Assembly (NCBI RefSeq): GCF_010078385.1
Contig: NZ_SIJC01000001.1
Span: 310,001-374,000 of the forward strand
DNA: 64,000 nt
Source: Chengkuizengella sediminis
Lineage (GTDB): Bacteria > Bacillota > Bacilli > Paenibacillales > KCTC-33759
Direction: 5' to 3'
A model generated the notes under the pieces. It saw nothing but the letters and a program-made list of their open reading frames with translations. It had not been told where the DNA came from and searched no databases. The position numbers and the translations under genes are program-made. Shown here piece after piece: positions 23,552-34,886 of the stretch. Positions within the stretch are counted from its first letter, which is position 1. Each line of letters opens with the position of its first letter.

Positions 23552-25507
23552 TTATTTATAATCATCATATTTCACTTCATATGTTCCTAAATGTTTTGCA
23601 TCACGATAAACACTAATATAAGCTTTACCATCAGGTAAATCAGAAGTTAATACAATTGGTACAAAAAAAGTCTCTTCCTCTTTTATCGTTTTTGTATTGC
23701 CAATGCGATCCGTACCTAGGGCATCAGTTATTTTAAACTCAATGACTGAATCTTCACCTTGAACCTCAGGTTCAACGAAAACACGATAATTTGTTCTCCT
23801 CACATCTTCAGGTTCACCTTTACTAACAAATATAGTAATTTCTTCACCTTTTTTGAGGGTATCTTCTGGTTCATAAGGATGCTGCTTAAATACATAACCC
23901 TCATTTACATTTAAATCAAAATCTTTTTCAATTATCACTTTAAGTCCTTTTTGTTCAAGAGTATTAACTGCCGCTTCTTCGCTATATTTAATTAAATTAG
24001 GCATAGTAACGCTACCTAACCCTTCACTTACTATGAAGGAGACAACAACATCATTTGGATTGAATTTTATATTTGCTTCAGGAGATTGGCTGATTACCTC
24101 ACCATCAGGTACATCGCTTAATTCCGTTTCCATCTTAATATCTTCATCAGAAAATCCAATTTTTCTTAAAGCATTTTCAACATCCACCCACTGCATTCCT
24201 TTATAATCCTGCATGATTTTTGTTTCTTGTCCTTGGCTAACAGTGAGAGTGATAGGGAAGTTCACCTTTACCGTCTTATTTTTATCCGATTGATCAATCA
24301 CGATTCCTTCTTTTACTTGATCATCATACTCATATTGAACTGGATCAAGCACTCTTAATTGAACGTTTTCTAACTCCTTCGTTGCCTCTTCTAAAGTTTT
24401 ACCAACAACATTAGGTACTTCTACGTCAGATACATCAAGCATACCCAACACTGCTTTTACACCAAACCAAGCTGAGAATAAAATGATAATTGTAGTAAAA
24501 GTCCAAATAACTGGTTTTATCCAACCAAGACGATTTCTTTTTTTTCGACCTTCTCTATGTTCAGGGGTTATGGTTTCATCGTGATCCATCTCCTGAACTT
24601 TCCGATTTAAACCGATGACAGGCATGATTTTTGTATGTTCTTCATCATCTAAATCATCATTAAACTGTACCTTATTTTCATTCATTTTCTCAGGTAATAA
24701 ACATGATTCTAAATCATGAAACATTTGACTAGCAGATTGATAACGCTGCTCAGGATTTTTTTGCATTGATTTTAGTACAATATTTTCCACACTCTGTGGG
24801 ATCAACGGATTCACTTTTCGAGGTTCTTCTACGTCCTCTTGTAGATGTTTTAAAGCAATACTAATTGGGCTTTCCCCTGAAAAAGGAAGTTTGTTCGTTA
24901 ACATTTGGTACAATACAATGCCAAGTGAATATAAATCAGATTTGGCACCTTGTGTAACCCCTTTTGCATGTTCAGGTGAGAAGTAATGAACAGATCCTAG
25001 AACAGAGCCAGTCTGTGTAATTTCAGACGAAGAAGCCGCACGTGCAATCCCAAAGTCCGTCACTTTAACACGCCCATTTTTACCAATTAAAATATTATGA
25101 GGTTTAATATCACGATGAATAATTTGATTTTGATGAGCATGATCTAACGCATCACAAATTTGACAAGTAATATGTATGGCTTCATCTACTTGAAAAGGAG
25201 CCCTATTTTTAATTTCTTCATTTAAATTGCTACCTTCTATGTATTCCATTACAATGTAATGAATATCATCTTCCTGTCCTACATCATAAATACTTACAAC
25301 ATTCGGATGAGAAAGTGATGCAGCAGATTGAGCTTCTCGACGAAAACGACGAATAAAATCTTCATCATAAACAAATTGTTGACGAAGTACTTTGATGGCA
25401 ACCATACGGTTCAATAGTTTATCATGTGCCTTAAATACAAGCGCCATTCCGCCGCCACCAACGCGATTTAATATTTCGTATCGACCGCTTAATTGCTGTC
25501 CAATCAT
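23552..25507 (-). CDS. prkC: PrkC/Stk1, PASTA-domain Ser/Thr kinase
   Basis: A 651-aa membrane Ser/Thr kinase. A cytoplasmic kinase domain (about 10-270) holds the glycine loop VGGGGMALVF, catalytic IIHRDIKPHN and VTDFGIARA. A basic juxtamembrane stretch is followed by one membrane helix (about 327-350). Three extracellular PASTA repeats (about 355-560) bind muropeptides, and a C-terminal beta domain follows. In Bacillus, PrkC links peptidoglycan signals to germination and stationary-phase physiology. It follows prpC by 45 bp, and the pair forms a reversible phosphorylation module. Confidence 0.97.
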   Translation of the reverse strand: MIGQQLSGRYEILNRVGGGGMALVFKAHDKLLNRMVAIKVLRQQFVYDEDFIRRFRREAQSAASLSHPNVVSIYDVGQEDDIHYIVMEYIEGSNLNEEIKNRAPFQVDEAIHITCQICDALDHAHQNQIIHRDIKPHNILIGKNGRVKVTDFGIARAASSSEITQTGSVLGSVHYFSPEHAKGVTQGAKSDLYSLGIVLYQMLTNKLPFSGESPISIALKHLQEDVEEPRKVNPLIPQSVENIVLKSMQKNPEQRYQSASQMFHDLESCLLPEKMNENKVQFNDDLDDEEHTKIMPVIGLNRKVQEMDHDETITPEHREGRKKRNRLGWIKPVIWTFTTIIILFSAWFGVKAVLGMLDVSDVEVPNVVGKTLEEATKELENVQLRVLDPVQYEYDDQVKEGIVIDQSDKNKTVKVNFPITLTVSQGQETKIMQDYKGMQWVDVENALRKIGFSDEDIKMETELSDVPDGEVISQSPEANIKFNPNDVVVSFIVSEGLGSVTMPNLIKYSEEAAVNTLEQKGLKVIIEKDFDLNVNEGYVFKQHPYEPEDTLKKGEEITIFVSKGEPEDVRRTNYRVFVEPEVQGEDSVIEFKITDALGTDRIGNTKTIKEEETFFVPIVLTSDLPDGKAYISVYRDAKHLGTYEVKYDDYK

Positions 25508-25552
25508 TTTTTCACCTCTTTACTTGTGTATAATAATTTCAGCATTTTCAAT

Positions 25553-26284
25553 TTATTCATTTACTAATAAAACAACAGTAATGTTGTCATCTCCACCTGC
25601 ATCAAGCGCATGCTGAATTAATTCATTAGCCTTATGTTCAATATTTTGTTCTTTGCTTAAAATATGAACCATGTCCTGTTGACTTACTAAGCTGCTTAAA
25701 CCGTCACTACATAACATTAATAAATCATGCTGAAGCCACTCATGACGATGAATTTCGATGGTAACATATTCTTCAGTTCCTAAAGCACGAGTTAATAAGT
25801 TACGTCTCGGATGTTGCTCTGCTTCTTCAAGAGAAATTTGTCCACTTTTTACTAATTCGTTTACTAAAGAGTGATCCTCTGTTAGTTGTATCATAGATTC
25901 ATCAGTATACTTATAAGCTCGGCTATCCCCGATATGTGCAATTAAAATCAATTCAACTGTTGCAAGTGCAACCACAACAGTGGTTCCCATACCCTTATAT
26001 TTTTCATTTTCTGAAGCAAGTTGATATATTTTTGCATTTGCTAGATAAATGGCTTCTCGGATGGACATCTCACACTCTTCAACAGACATGTTAACCTCTA
26101 AAGATTGCAAACTTTCTTGAATCGTTTCAATCGTAATTTGACTTGCTGTATCCCCAGCCTGATGTCCTCCCATTCCGTCTGCCACAATTGCAAGAGTAAA
26201 CCCATTTAACTCGGTTTGTACTGCAGCCCGATCTTCATTGACTGCTCTAGTACGTCCAACATCCGTTTTATTGGTTGATTTCAT
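25553..26284 (-). CDS. prpC: PrpC/Stp1, PP2C-type protein phosphatase
   Basis: A 243-aa metal-dependent phosphatase that reverses PrkC phosphorylation. Motifs are TDVGRTRAVNEDRAA at the N-terminus, IVADGMGGHQAGD with the metal-binding Asp-Gly, LIAHIGDSRAY near residue 117, LLMLCSDGLSS near 165 and DDNITVVLL at the end. The frame is open to 26335, overlapping rlmN, but ATG at 26284 has GAGGTGAT upstream and fits the family N-terminus. Confidence 0.96.
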   Translation of the reverse strand: MKSTNKTDVGRTRAVNEDRAAVQTELNGFTLAIVADGMGGHQAGDTASQITIETIQESLQSLEVNMSVEECEMSIREAIYLANAKIYQLASENEKYKGMGTTVVVALATVELILIAHIGDSRAYKYTDESMIQLTEDHSLVNELVKSGQISLEEAEQHPRRNLLTRALGTEEYVTIEIHRHEWLQHDLLMLCSDGLSSLVSQQDMVHILSKEQNIEHKANELIQHALDAGGDDNITVVLLVNE

Positions 26285-26291
26285 AATTATA

Positions 26292-27338
26292 TCACCTCGT
26301 ACTTGACTCCATATGTTTAGCACGTAATTGACCACAAGCCGCCTCTATATCATGACCCTGCTCTCTACGAATGGTCACATTCACTTTTTTACGTTCTAAA
26401 ATTTTTTTAAACTCAAATATATCTTTTTTAGGTGTCCTAATATAATCCCGCTCTGGTACATGATTCACAGGAATCAAGTTCACATGACATAACATCCCTT
26501 GCAATACATCAGCTAATTCTTCTGCATGCTCTGGTCGGTCATTTTTACCTCCAATTAAAGCATACTCGAAGGTAATTCTTCTACCTGTTGTTTGAATATA
26601 ATATTTACAAGCTTTCAACAAGTCACGAAGCGGAAAACGTCGATTTACAGGCATTAAACTTGAACGAAGTGCATCATTTGGAGCATGGATTGAGATCGCT
26701 AAATTAATTTGTGTTTTTTCATCTGCAAACTTATAAACGTTTGGAACAATCCCACTCGTTGAAACAGTAATATGTCGCTGCCCGATGTTTAGGCCTTTTT
26801 CATGTATCATCGTATTTAAAAATTTCATCATATGATCATAGTTTTCAAAAGGTTCTCCAATACCCATAATCACGATGCTGCTAATACGTTCATTTGTATT
26901 ATCTAATCTTTGCTGAGCCTGTACCACTTGTGCAATAATCTCTCCAGCTGTTAAATCTCTTTTTAATCCTCCTAAAGTAGATGCACAGAAAGTACAACCT
27001 ACTCGACAACCAACTTGTGTTGTAACACAAATGCTATTGCCGTAATCGTGTTTCATAATAACGGTTTCTATCGCATTTTTATCTTGCAACTCAAATAAAA
27101 ATTTGATTGTACCATCTTTCGATTCGAACCTTGTTATCTCATTTAAAGTTACAAAGTTGAAATCCGCTTCTAGTTTTTCGCGAAGTTGTTTAGGTATGTT
27201 AGACATCTCCTCAAAACTGTTTACGCGTTTAACATATAACCAATCGTAAATTTGTTCTGCCCGAAATGTCGGTTGTTTATTTTCTTTTACCCATGATTGT
27301 AATTCCTCTAGGGTGTAATCATAAATAAAGGGTTTCAT
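26292..27338 (-). CDS. rlmN: RlmN, dual-specificity rRNA/tRNA adenine-C2 methyltransferase
   Basis: A 348-aa radical-SAM enzyme that methylates C2 of A2503 in 23S rRNA and A37 of some tRNAs. The [4Fe-4S] motif is [11 protein letters not shown] near residue 112. The second catalytic Cys lies at the C-terminus in [15 protein letters not shown] at 27338 or GTG at 27344 could start it. It is the fourth gene of the fmt-rsmB-rlmN-prpC-prkC run. Confidence 0.96.
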   Translation of the reverse strand: MKPFIYDYTLEELQSWVKENKQPTFRAEQIYDWLYVKRVNSFEEMSNIPKQLREKLEADFNFVTLNEITRFESKDGTIKFLFELQDKNAIETVIMKHDYGNSICVTTQVGCRVGCTFCASTLGGLKRDLTAGEIIAQVVQAQQRLDNTNERISSIVIMGIGEPFENYDHMMKFLNTMIHEKGLNIGQRHITVSTSGIVPNVYKFADEKTQINLAISIHAPNDALRSSLMPVNRRFPLRDLLKACKYYIQTTGRRITFEYALIGGKNDRPEHAEELADVLQGMLCHVNLIPVNHVPERDYIRTPKKDIFEFKKILERKKVNVTIRREQGHDIEAACGQLRAKHMESSTR

Positions 27339-27409
27339 TTTCACACAACCTTGTTTATAAAGTGATAATTTCTTTGTCTCTTTTTTTGGGTAAGTTTCAG
27401 TCTATTTTA

Positions 27410-28804
27410 TCATATATTCTCATTTTTATGTAAACGGGCAATAAAAAAACCGTCCGAATGATAATAATTCGGCAGCACCTGAAGCATTCCCTCTTCTAAC
27501 TTGATTTGATGATATATCTCCTGTGGTAAAAGTTTCTCAATAGAGGGATCTATGGAAAATTGTGGGTTTTGTGCTAAAAATGCTTTAACAATATGTTCAT
27601 TTTCCGACGATTCCATCGTACAAGTACTATATACTAGTACGCCTCCAGGTTTTACTAAGTCAGCTATGTTACTCAGTATATCTAATTGTATTTGTGTTAT
27701 TTCCTGAACATCTGATTCACTTTTTACCCACTTCAAATCTGGCTTTCTACGGATCACACCTAATCCAGAACAGGGTGCATCCAACAATATACGATCAAAA
27801 GAATGTTTCTCAAACTTTTGCTTTAATAGGGCTGCATCTTGGACCGATGTTTTGATATTTTTTAAATGCAATCTTTCTACTTGTTCATCAATCAATTTTT
27901 CCTTATGTGGATGGATGTCATTTGCCCAAATGACTCCTGTGTTTTTCATCTTTTCTGCCATATGTGTCGTTTTTCCACCTGGAGCAGCACAACAGTCAAG
28001 AATGGTTTCATTCGGCCTAGGATCGATCACTGCTGCAACAAGCATCGAACTTTCGTCTTGTATAGAAATTTTACCTTCCTTAAACCAGGAGCTATGAGCC
28101 ATGTTCCCTCCACTTTCAACAACAATGCCGTCTGTCGAAATAGTCGAAGGAGATATTTGTATTTCTTCTTGTTGCATCTCATTTATTAGAAAATCTCTAT
28201 CCTGTTTAAGGGTATTTACTCTTACACTCACATGAGGAGTTCCATTATTCGCTTCGCATATTTGTTCAGTCAACTCTTCACCAAACTGATGAATCCAACG
28301 TCTAACCATCCACTCAGGATGTGAGTGTTTTAAGGATATGTGTTGCACAATATTTGAAGTGCTAGGCAATTCTAATTGTTCTTTTTTCCGAATGATGTTT
28401 CTTAAAACTGCATTGACCATTCCTGAAATCCCACGATGTCCTTTACGTTTAGAGATGTTCACAGCTTCATTTACAACAGCATGATCAGGAATTCGATCTA
28501 AGTAATACAACTGATAAAAACTTAAACGTAATAAATTCCGCACCCATGGTTGCAGTTTCTTTACCTTTTTCGTTACGAATTGGTTTAAAAAATAATCAAT
28601 TGTATTCATTCTCTGAATCGTGCCATATACGATTTCAGTTGTTAAAGCAGCCTCTTGCCGTTCTAAGTTAAATTTGTTTAATGATTCGTTTAATAAAATA
28701 TTACTATATGCCTTTTTCTCATCAACCTTTGTAAGAATGTTCATGGCTAGCTCACGAGCTGTAGGCTTTTTCTTTTTTGATGTCGTTGTATTTGATGAAG
28801 TCAT
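27410..28804 (-). CDS. rsmB: RsmB, 16S rRNA m5C967 methyltransferase
   Basis: A 464-aa protein with an N-terminal NusB-like RNA-binding domain (about 15-150) and a C-terminal RsmB/NOP methyltransferase domain. SAM-binding ILDCCAAPGGKTTHMAEKM is near residue 270. DAPCSGLGVIRRKPDLKW (near 340) and VYSTCTMESSENEHIV (near 395) carry the two catalytic cysteines. The start is 5 bp downstream of the fmt stop. The protein has a lysine/threonine-rich tail at the N-terminus. Confidence 0.96.
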   Translation of the reverse strand: MTSSNTTTSKKKKPTARELAMNILTKVDEKKAYSNILLNESLNKFNLERQEAALTTEIVYGTIQRMNTIDYFLNQFVTKKVKKLQPWVRNLLRLSFYQLYYLDRIPDHAVVNEAVNISKRKGHRGISGMVNAVLRNIIRKKEQLELPSTSNIVQHISLKHSHPEWMVRRWIHQFGEELTEQICEANNGTPHVSVRVNTLKQDRDFLINEMQQEEIQISPSTISTDGIVVESGGNMAHSSWFKEGKISIQDESSMLVAAVIDPRPNETILDCCAAPGGKTTHMAEKMKNTGVIWANDIHPHKEKLIDEQVERLHLKNIKTSVQDAALLKQKFEKHSFDRILLDAPCSGLGVIRRKPDLKWVKSESDVQEITQIQLDILSNIADLVKPGGVLVYSTCTMESSENEHIVKAFLAQNPQFSIDPSIEKLLPQEIYHQIKLEEGMLQVLPNYYHSDGFFIARLHKNENI

Positions 28805-28809
28805 ATAAA

Positions 28810-29781
28810 TCAGCTCCCAAGTAGTGTGCCTTCTGGAATCATACTTCCTTTGCTAAATTGCCCCACATCCATTCTTTTTTTACCAGCGGGTTGAATTTGT
28901 GTTAACCAGATCGTTCCGTCTCCAGTTATCACCTCTATACCATTAGAAGTCATCTGAACTACTGTTCCTGGTAATGTTTCCTTATCATAATCAGACTTTG
29001 AACTGTTATCAGAAGGATTTAAACTTTCCCATACCTTTAGCACTTTTCCATCCCATAAAGTATAAGAGCCTGGCCAAGGATTTAAAGCTCGAATATGATT
29101 AAATATTTCTTTAGAAGATTTTCCCCAATCGATGAGTTCATCCTCTCTTTTAATATTTGAAGCAAAAGTAGCTTCTTCATGATTTTGAACTTCGGGTTGA
29201 ATATTACCCTCTACAAGTTTAGGCAAAGTTGTTTTTAGCAGTTCCGCTCCAGCAATACTTAGTTTTTCAAACATCGTTCCTGTATTATCCTGATCAAGAA
29301 TAGGCACTTCTACTCGACTAATCATGTCCCCTGTATCTAAGCCTTCGGCCATATACATAATGGTAACTCCTGTTTTTGCTTCTCCACTTTTTATTGCATG
29401 ATGAATTGGAGCACCTCCTCTATACTTTGGAAGAAGAGAGGCATGAACATTAATGCATCCTAAACGAGGGACTTCTAGTACCGCTTTTGGTAAAATTTGT
29501 CCAAAAGCCGCAGTGATAATTAAATCAGGCTGCAATTGTTTCAATTGTTTTATTGCGTCTGGATTTTTCATTTTTTCAGGTTGAAACACAGGAATATTGT
29601 GATTTAACGCCTCTACCTTCACAGGAGTAGGTGTTAGAATCCTCTTCCTCCCCTTAGGTCTATCTGGTTGCGTTACTACTCCGACTACATTTAATTGTTC
29701 TTCAAGTAAAAGTTGAAGAGAGGGAACAGCAAAATCTGGTGTTCCCATAAAAACGATACGTATTTGTTTAATCAATGACAT
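28810..29781 (-). CDS. fmt: Methionyl-tRNA formyltransferase
   Basis: A 323-aa enzyme that formylates initiator Met-tRNA from 10-formyl-THF. The motifs are [16 protein letters not shown] near residue 8 and the catalytic stretch [20 protein letters not shown] near residue 107, with Asn, His and the later Asp in GLDTGDMI. An OB-like C-terminal domain follows. ATG at 29781 (MSLIKQ) is chosen; a longer start at 29802 has no ribosome site. It overlaps the end of def by 14 bp, so the two are coupled. Confidence 0.96.
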   Translation of the reverse strand: MSLIKQIRIVFMGTPDFAVPSLQLLLEEQLNVVGVVTQPDRPKGRKRILTPTPVKVEALNHNIPVFQPEKMKNPDAIKQLKQLQPDLIITAAFGQILPKAVLEVPRLGCINVHASLLPKYRGGAPIHHAIKSGEAKTGVTIMYMAEGLDTGDMISRVEVPILDQDNTGTMFEKLSIAGAELLKTTLPKLVEGNIQPEVQNHEEATFASNIKREDELIDWGKSSKEIFNHIRALNPWPGSYTLWDGKVLKVWESLNPSDNSSKSDYDKETLPGTVVQMTSNGIEVITGDGTIWLTQIQPAGKKRMDVGQFSKGSMIPEGTLLGS

Positions 29782-30259
29782 TGTTTGGTTGTTCCCTTTC
29801 ATAAATGGTTTCTGCTATATCTGTAAATAAAACACCGTTTAAGTGATCAATTTCATGTTGGAATATTCGGGCTAGAAAATCCTCTGCTTCATAAACAACT
29901 TCATTACCATTTCGATCAAAGCCTTTTACAGTAATGGATTTAAAACGATTTACATCCCCATTGATAGACGGAATACTTAAACAACCTTCAGGTCCTACTT
30001 CTTTTTCTGTTGAAGTTTTAACGATTTCTGGATTAACCAACTCAATTAACCCCGGTCCCTCTTCTTCACCTGAATCAAGTACAATTACACGTTTCAATAT
30101 TCCTATCTGAGGAGCTGCAAGTCCTACCCCAGGTGCATCATACATCGTTTCAGCCATATCATCTAATAATTTATGAAGATTTTTATTAAATTTTGTAACT
30201 TCTTTACACTTTTCCCTTAAAATCGGATCAGGATTTTTAACAATGACTCTAATTGCCAT
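29768..30259 (-). CDS. def: Peptide deformylase
   Basis: A 163-aa metalloenzyme that removes the formyl group from nascent proteins. All three motifs are present: [10 protein letters not shown] near residue 43, EGCLSIP near 90 with the metal Cys, and [12 protein letters not shown] near 133 with the HExxH ligands. ATG at 30259 begins [18 protein letters not shown] as in family members; a GTG three codons earlier is also open. It overlaps fmt. Confidence 0.97.
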   Translation of the reverse strand: MAIRVIVKNPDPILREKCKEVTKFNKNLHKLLDDMAETMYDAPGVGLAAPQIGILKRVIVLDSGEEEGPGLIELVNPEIVKTSTEKEVGPEGCLSIPSINGDVNRFKSITVKGFDRNGNEVVYEAEDFLARIFQHEIDHLNGVLFTDIAETIYEREQPNNVID

Positions 30260-30289
30260 GTCAATCACCTACCTTTTATAAATTCATAA

Positions 30290-32734
30290 TTACATTAACA
30301 TTTGTGGGTCTACGTCTATACTTATCTGCAGTTTAGTTTGTTTTATAGTTTCTTCTAATGAAACAACCGCTTTGTGAACCAAGTTTATCGTTTCCCACCC
30401 TCCTTGATATTTTATCAAACATTGGAAACGATATCTATCCTTCTTCCTTGGAATGGGCGAAGCTACAGGACCAAGAACTTCTATAACGGATGAAAGATGC
30501 TGTCTTTTAATATATTCTGAAAATGTCTCACCTGTACGTACTAAAAGGTTGATATTTTCATGTGAAAAAGTAATTAATATTAATTTGCAATAAGGTGGAT
30601 AAATACCTCTTTTTCTCGTTTGAAGTTCTGTTCTCATAAAAGATGAATAATCATGTTGACTCGCACTAATCACACTATAATGATCAGGGTTATATGTTTG
30701 TATTACGACCTCACCAGGTAGCTCATGCCTTCCCGCTCGCCCAGAAACTTGTGTAAGTAATTGAAATGTTTTTTCAGAGGCTCTGAAATCTGGTAGGTTT
30801 AGCACTGTATCTGCCGCAATCACACCAACTAAGGTCACTTTTGGAAAATCCAAACCTTTGGCAACCATTTGTGTACCTAATAAAACGTCTGCTTTATGAT
30901 CTCGGAATTGATTTAACCATTTTTCATGAGAACCTTTTTCTGTCGTAGTATCAACGTCCATCCGTATAACTCTTATACCAGGGAAAAAACTAGTGAGACT
31001 TTCTTCCACTTTTTGAGTGCCTGTTCCAAAATATCGAATGTGCTGACTTGAGCATGAAGGACAAGTTTGATTTTCTCTTTCAGCATGACCGCAATAGTGA
31101 CAACGCATATGATGAGTATTCATGTGATAAGTTAAAGAAATATCACAATGGGGACAACTTACAACATGACCGCAAGAACGACACATCACAAAAGTGGAAT
31201 ATCCCCTGCGATTTAAGAGCAAAACCATCTGTTCATTTTTCTTTAATCGATCTTCAATCGCCGTATGTAAAACTCGGCTGAACATGCTTCGATTACCTTC
31301 CTTTAACTCTTCTCGCATGTCAACGATATGAACTGGCGGCATAGCACGTCCCGCTACTCTTGTAGGCATCGATAAATAGTTCATCGATGATTGATGACCC
31401 TCATAATAAGTTTCTAAAGAAGGAGTCGCTGAACCTAATATGACCGCAGCCTGGTGAGCCTCACTTCTCATTTTTGCAATTTCAATCGCATGATATTTTG
31501 GATTATCTTGTTGTTTATATGAAGCTTCATGCTCTTCATCAATAATAATTAATCCAATATTTGTGAATGGAGCAAATATCGCAGACCTTGCCCCGATGAC
31601 GACCTTCACTTTTTTTTGTTGAATTTTACGCCACTCATCATAACGTTCACCTTGAGACAATCTGCTATGGAGTACCGCCACTAAGTTCCCAAAACGACTT
31701 TTAAACCGTTCAACCATTTGTGGTGTTAATGATATTTCAGGAACAAGTACAATCGCCTCTCGATTCTGATTTAAACACTGTTGAATCGTTTGTAAATAAA
31801 CTTCCGTTTTACCGCTCCCTGTGACTCCGTGTAATAAAAAAAGCTGCTGCTTTTGTTCTTGAATGATATGACGAATGGATTGATAAACCTTCTCCTGCTC
31901 TTCAGTAAGTTTCAATGGATAGCTTTGGATAAAATCATGTTTTTGAAAAGGATCTCGAAAGATTTCAGTTGTTTCTAATTGCAGCCATTTTTTGTTCACT
32001 AAAGCTTTGATACTCGAGGGACTAGTATTCAATCTTTTGGTTAATTCAGCTAGCTGTATTGAATTAGGATGTTCTATAAAAAACTGTAAAATTTCCAATT
32101 GTTTATGTGCCTGTTTAGATAACTCTTTTTTGTACTTTTCTAACAATGTTATATTTTGTGGAGGATTTACCATTAAAACTTTTTTAGCAGAGACACGATT
32201 TTTGATGTTTTGAGTTTCGGTTAATACCTCGCCTAAAATCATTTCTTTAATAGTTAAACTTGCATTTGGGAAATGGTCAAGTAATTCATTCATTTCAACA
32301 GATTGTTTACTTTTTATAAAATGTATAATTTCATTTTCTATCTCACTTTTTGCAATAAATTCTTTTTTCTCTGTTGAATCAGATAATGTAATATATTTTT
32401 CGTATTTAGCTTTCAATGCGCCTGGTAGCATCACCTGAAGCGCTGTAATTTCATTGCATAAATATTTACGACTTATCCATTTAGCTAACTTTACAAGCTC
32501 CTGTGTTAAGGGAGGCTGAAGATCTAAAACATTTTCAATGCTTTTCATCTTACGATCATCAACTTCGCTTTCTTCTAATAACCCAATAACAAAACCTTGA
32601 ATCATTCTCGGACCAAACCGTACAGCAACCCTACTCCCAATTTCTACCCAATCGGTTAAAGATGGCGGGACCTTATAATCAAATGGACGATTGGTTTGTT
32701 TTGAAGGAACATCAACGATGACACGAGCATACAT
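30290..32734 (-). CDS. priA: PriA, replication restart helicase
   Basis: An 814-aa primosomal helicase that reloads the replisome at stalled forks. An N-terminal 3'-DNA-binding domain (about 1-100) and winged-helix region are followed by Walker A HGVTGSGKTEVYLQ near residue 300, the DEEH box (IIIDEEHEASYKQ) near 395, a zinc-binding insertion with eight cysteines (CRSCGHVVSCPHC to CHYCGHAERENQTCPSC, about 530-575), and helicase motifs VSGRAGRHELPGEVVIQT. It lies 21 bp upstream of def. Confidence 0.97.
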   Translation of the reverse strand: MYARVIVDVPSKQTNRPFDYKVPPSLTDWVEIGSRVAVRFGPRMIQGFVIGLLEESEVDDRKMKSIENVLDLQPPLTQELVKLAKWISRKYLCNEITALQVMLPGALKAKYEKYITLSDSTEKKEFIAKSEIENEIIHFIKSKQSVEMNELLDHFPNASLTIKEMILGEVLTETQNIKNRVSAKKVLMVNPPQNITLLEKYKKELSKQAHKQLEILQFFIEHPNSIQLAELTKRLNTSPSSIKALVNKKWLQLETTEIFRDPFQKHDFIQSYPLKLTEEQEKVYQSIRHIIQEQKQQLFLLHGVTGSGKTEVYLQTIQQCLNQNREAIVLVPEISLTPQMVERFKSRFGNLVAVLHSRLSQGERYDEWRKIQQKKVKVVIGARSAIFAPFTNIGLIIIDEEHEASYKQQDNPKYHAIEIAKMRSEAHQAAVILGSATPSLETYYEGHQSSMNYLSMPTRVAGRAMPPVHIVDMREELKEGNRSMFSRVLHTAIEDRLKKNEQMVLLLNRRGYSTFVMCRSCGHVVSCPHCDISLTYHMNTHHMRCHYCGHAERENQTCPSCSSQHIRYFGTGTQKVEESLTSFFPGIRVIRMDVDTTTEKGSHEKWLNQFRDHKADVLLGTQMVAKGLDFPKVTLVGVIAADTVLNLPDFRASEKTFQLLTQVSGRAGRHELPGEVVIQTYNPDHYSVISASQHDYSSFMRTELQTRKRGIYPPYCKLILITFSHENINLLVRTGETFSEYIKRQHLSSVIEVLGPVASPIPRKKDRYRFQCLIKYQGGWETINLVHKAVVSLEETIKQTKLQISIDVDPQMLM

Positions 32735-32751
32735 GGTTTAAAATCACCACC

Positions 32752-33954
32752 TTACGACATTTTTGAAGCAGCAATTTTAAGAATTTGTTCTGAAACTTGC
32801 TCTTTGGATAAGAGTGGCATTTCTTCGATTAATCCCATTTTATCATATAGATTCACCTTATTTGTATCTGTACCAAAACCAGCACCAAGAGCTGTCACAT
32901 CATTTGCAACAAGCATATCACAATTTTTATTTTTCAATTTTTCAAGTGCATATTTTTCTAGATCATTTGTTTCTGCAGCAAAACCAATTAAAAACTGGTT
33001 TGTTTTTAATTCACCTAATTTTTTTAATATATCTGGATTTTTTTGAAGTCTTATTGTTAAAGTATCATCTGATTTCTTTATTTTTTTTTCATATTGTTCT
33101 ATGGGACGATAATCAGCGACTGCAGCGGCTTTAATCACGATATCCATCTCATCATATCGGCTTAATACAGCTTGATACATGTCTTCTGTTGTTTTAACAC
33201 ATACATTCTCCACTCCATCTAACACTTTTAAATGAGTGTTTGCTGAGACTAACACGACTTCTGCCCCCATTTTATAAGCCGCTTCTGCTAACGAAAACCC
33301 CATTTTACCAGAAGAATCATTTGTAATATATCGAACTGGATCTATGCGCTCTAAAGTCCCCCCGGCAGTAACTAAAACACGTTTTCCTTTCAGCAATTGA
33401 GAAGACTCAAAAGTCAGAAAATGCTGCTGTACAGCCTCATATATGGTTTCTGGCTCAGCTAATCTGCCTTCACCAACATACCCGCAGGCTAATTGACCCG
33501 TACCAGGACTCACAAATTGAATACCGCGTTGCTCCAGTATTTGCATATTTTTTTGTACGGCAGGATGTGCATACATATGTACATTCATAGCAGGTGCTAT
33601 CATGATAGGAGCCATCGTAGCTAATAATGTAGTGCTGAGCATATCATCCGCTAAACCATGTGCTATTTTGGCAATAATATTTGCAGTAGCTGGGGCAACT
33701 AATACCAAATCTGCACGATCAGCTAAATCGATATGAGAAACGACAGCCGCATCTTTTTCATCGAATATATCTACGATTACAGGATTTCGAGATAACGTTT
33801 GTAATGTTAATGGTTGGATAAATTGTGTTGCAGATTCAGTCATAATAACATGAACATTCGCTCCACCTTGAACTAACTTACTACATAAAGAAGCTGCCTT
33901 ATATGCTGCAATACCTCCGCTAATCCCAAGTACGATTGTTTTACTTTTCAACAT
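32752..33954 (-). CDS. coaBC: CoaBC, phosphopantothenate-cysteine ligase / PPC decarboxylase
   Basis: A 400-aa bifunctional enzyme for two steps of coenzyme A synthesis. The N-terminal flavin-dependent decarboxylase (CoaC, about 1-190) has [31 protein letters not shown] and [12 protein letters not shown] with the catalytic Cys. The C-terminal CTP-dependent ligase (CoaB) has [20 protein letters not shown] and [15 protein letters not shown]. It lies after the rpoZ terminator and 17 bp ahead of priA. Confidence 0.97.
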   Translation of the reverse strand: MLKSKTIVLGISGGIAAYKAASLCSKLVQGGANVHVIMTESATQFIQPLTLQTLSRNPVIVDIFDEKDAAVVSHIDLADRADLVLVAPATANIIAKIAHGLADDMLSTTLLATMAPIMIAPAMNVHMYAHPAVQKNMQILEQRGIQFVSPGTGQLACGYVGEGRLAEPETIYEAVQQHFLTFESSQLLKGKRVLVTAGGTLERIDPVRYITNDSSGKMGFSLAEAAYKMGAEVVLVSANTHLKVLDGVENVCVKTTEDMYQAVLSRYDEMDIVIKAAAVADYRPIEQYEKKIKKSDDTLTIRLQKNPDILKKLGELKTNQFLIGFAAETNDLEKYALEKLKNKNCDMLVANDVTALGAGFGTDTNKVNLYDKMGLIEEMPLLSKEQVSEQILKIAASKMS

Positions 33955-34025
33955 ATAAATCTCCCTACTTTCCTAAAGATCAAAAGCTCTTATCGGAACA
34001 TCCCGAAGAGATCGTCGCGAGTAAT

Positions 34026-34052
34026 CAAAAAAATAACAACCCTCAGGTTGTT
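34026..34052 (-). terminator. Terminator after rpoZ
   Basis: AACAACC/GGTTGTT stem with a 4-nt loop, followed on the minus strand by A then seven T. It separates rpoZ from coaBC and implies a separate promoter or read-through for the coaBC-priA group. Confidence 0.7.
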
Positions 34053-34069
34053 TAAAAAATGAAGTATTT

Positions 34070-34270
34070 TTAATTGTTTTCTATGATTAGAATGTGATCA
34101 TTATAAATCTCTTCTAATGCCTTACCAACATATTTATGTGATTTTACTTTTTCTAATTTTACATGCTTGCCATCTCGAAGTAATCTCGCTTCTTTAGAAA
34201 CGGCTACAACAAGTGAATATTTGCTATCAATTCTATCAACAATTTCATCAATGGATGGATATAACATCAT
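34070..34270 (-). CDS. rpoZ: RNA polymerase omega subunit
   Basis: A 66-aa omega subunit that aids assembly of RNA polymerase. The N-terminal MLYPSIDEIVDRIDSKYSLV and VAVSKEARLLRDG are family-typical, although the canonical KRARQL motif is replaced by KEARLL. The start overlaps the gmk stop by one base. Confidence 0.94.
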   Translation of the reverse strand: MMLYPSIDEIVDRIDSKYSLVVAVSKEARLLRDGKHVKLEKVKSHKYVGKALEEIYNDHILIIENN

Positions 34271-34872
34271 TACACCTCTTCTTTTGTTTTGTTCTCAATA
34301 AATCGAAATCTTTTACAATGTTCTGCTACAATAATAGATTCTACCTTTGCACATGCATTTTTTATCTTATCATTGACCACAGCATAATCATAATGTTTCA
34401 ATAATTCAATTTCCTCTTGAGCCATAGTTAATCGATGTTTTATGATATCTGCTGACTCAGTTCCTCTTCCTTCAATACGATTTTTCAACTCATCAATCGA
34501 AGGAGGAACTAGAAATATATAGACAGCTTCAGGAAATTTCTCCTTTACTTTCAAAGCACCTTGCACATCTATTTCTAATATAATGTCTTCACCAGAATCA
34601 ATCGTTTTTTTCACAAAATCAATGGGAGTTCCGTAATAATTATCAACGTACTCTGCCCATTCTAAAAGCTCATTATTTTGTATCATCTTTTGAAATTCTT
34701 CTTTTGATTTGAAGAAATAGTTCACACCATCAACTTCGCCTTTACGAGGCTGTCTAGTAGTAGCTGATATTGAATAAATAAGTTCAGGTTTTTGTCTTCG
34801 CAGTGCTGCACATACTGTCCCTTTTCCTACACCAGAAGGACCGGACAATACAATTAATAATCCTTTATCCAT
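34270..34872 (-). CDS. gmk: Guanylate kinase
   Basis: A 200-aa kinase converting GMP to GDP with ATP. The P-loop [17 protein letters not shown] is near residue 7 and [17 protein letters not shown] near 38 is the GMP-binding region. ATG at 34872 has GGAGAG just upstream; an ATG four codons earlier has no ribosome site. It follows remA by 14 bp. Confidence 0.96.
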   Translation of the reverse strand: MDKGLLIVLSGPSGVGKGTVCAALRRQKPELIYSISATTRQPRKGEVDGVNYFFKSKEEFQKMIQNNELLEWAEYVDNYYGTPIDFVKKTIDSGEDIILEIDVQGALKVKEKFPEAVYIFLVPPSIDELKNRIEGRGTESADIIKHRLTMAQEEIELLKHYDYAVVNDKIKNACAKVESIIVAEHCKRFRFIENKTKEEV

Positions 34873-34886
34873 AACACTCTCCATAA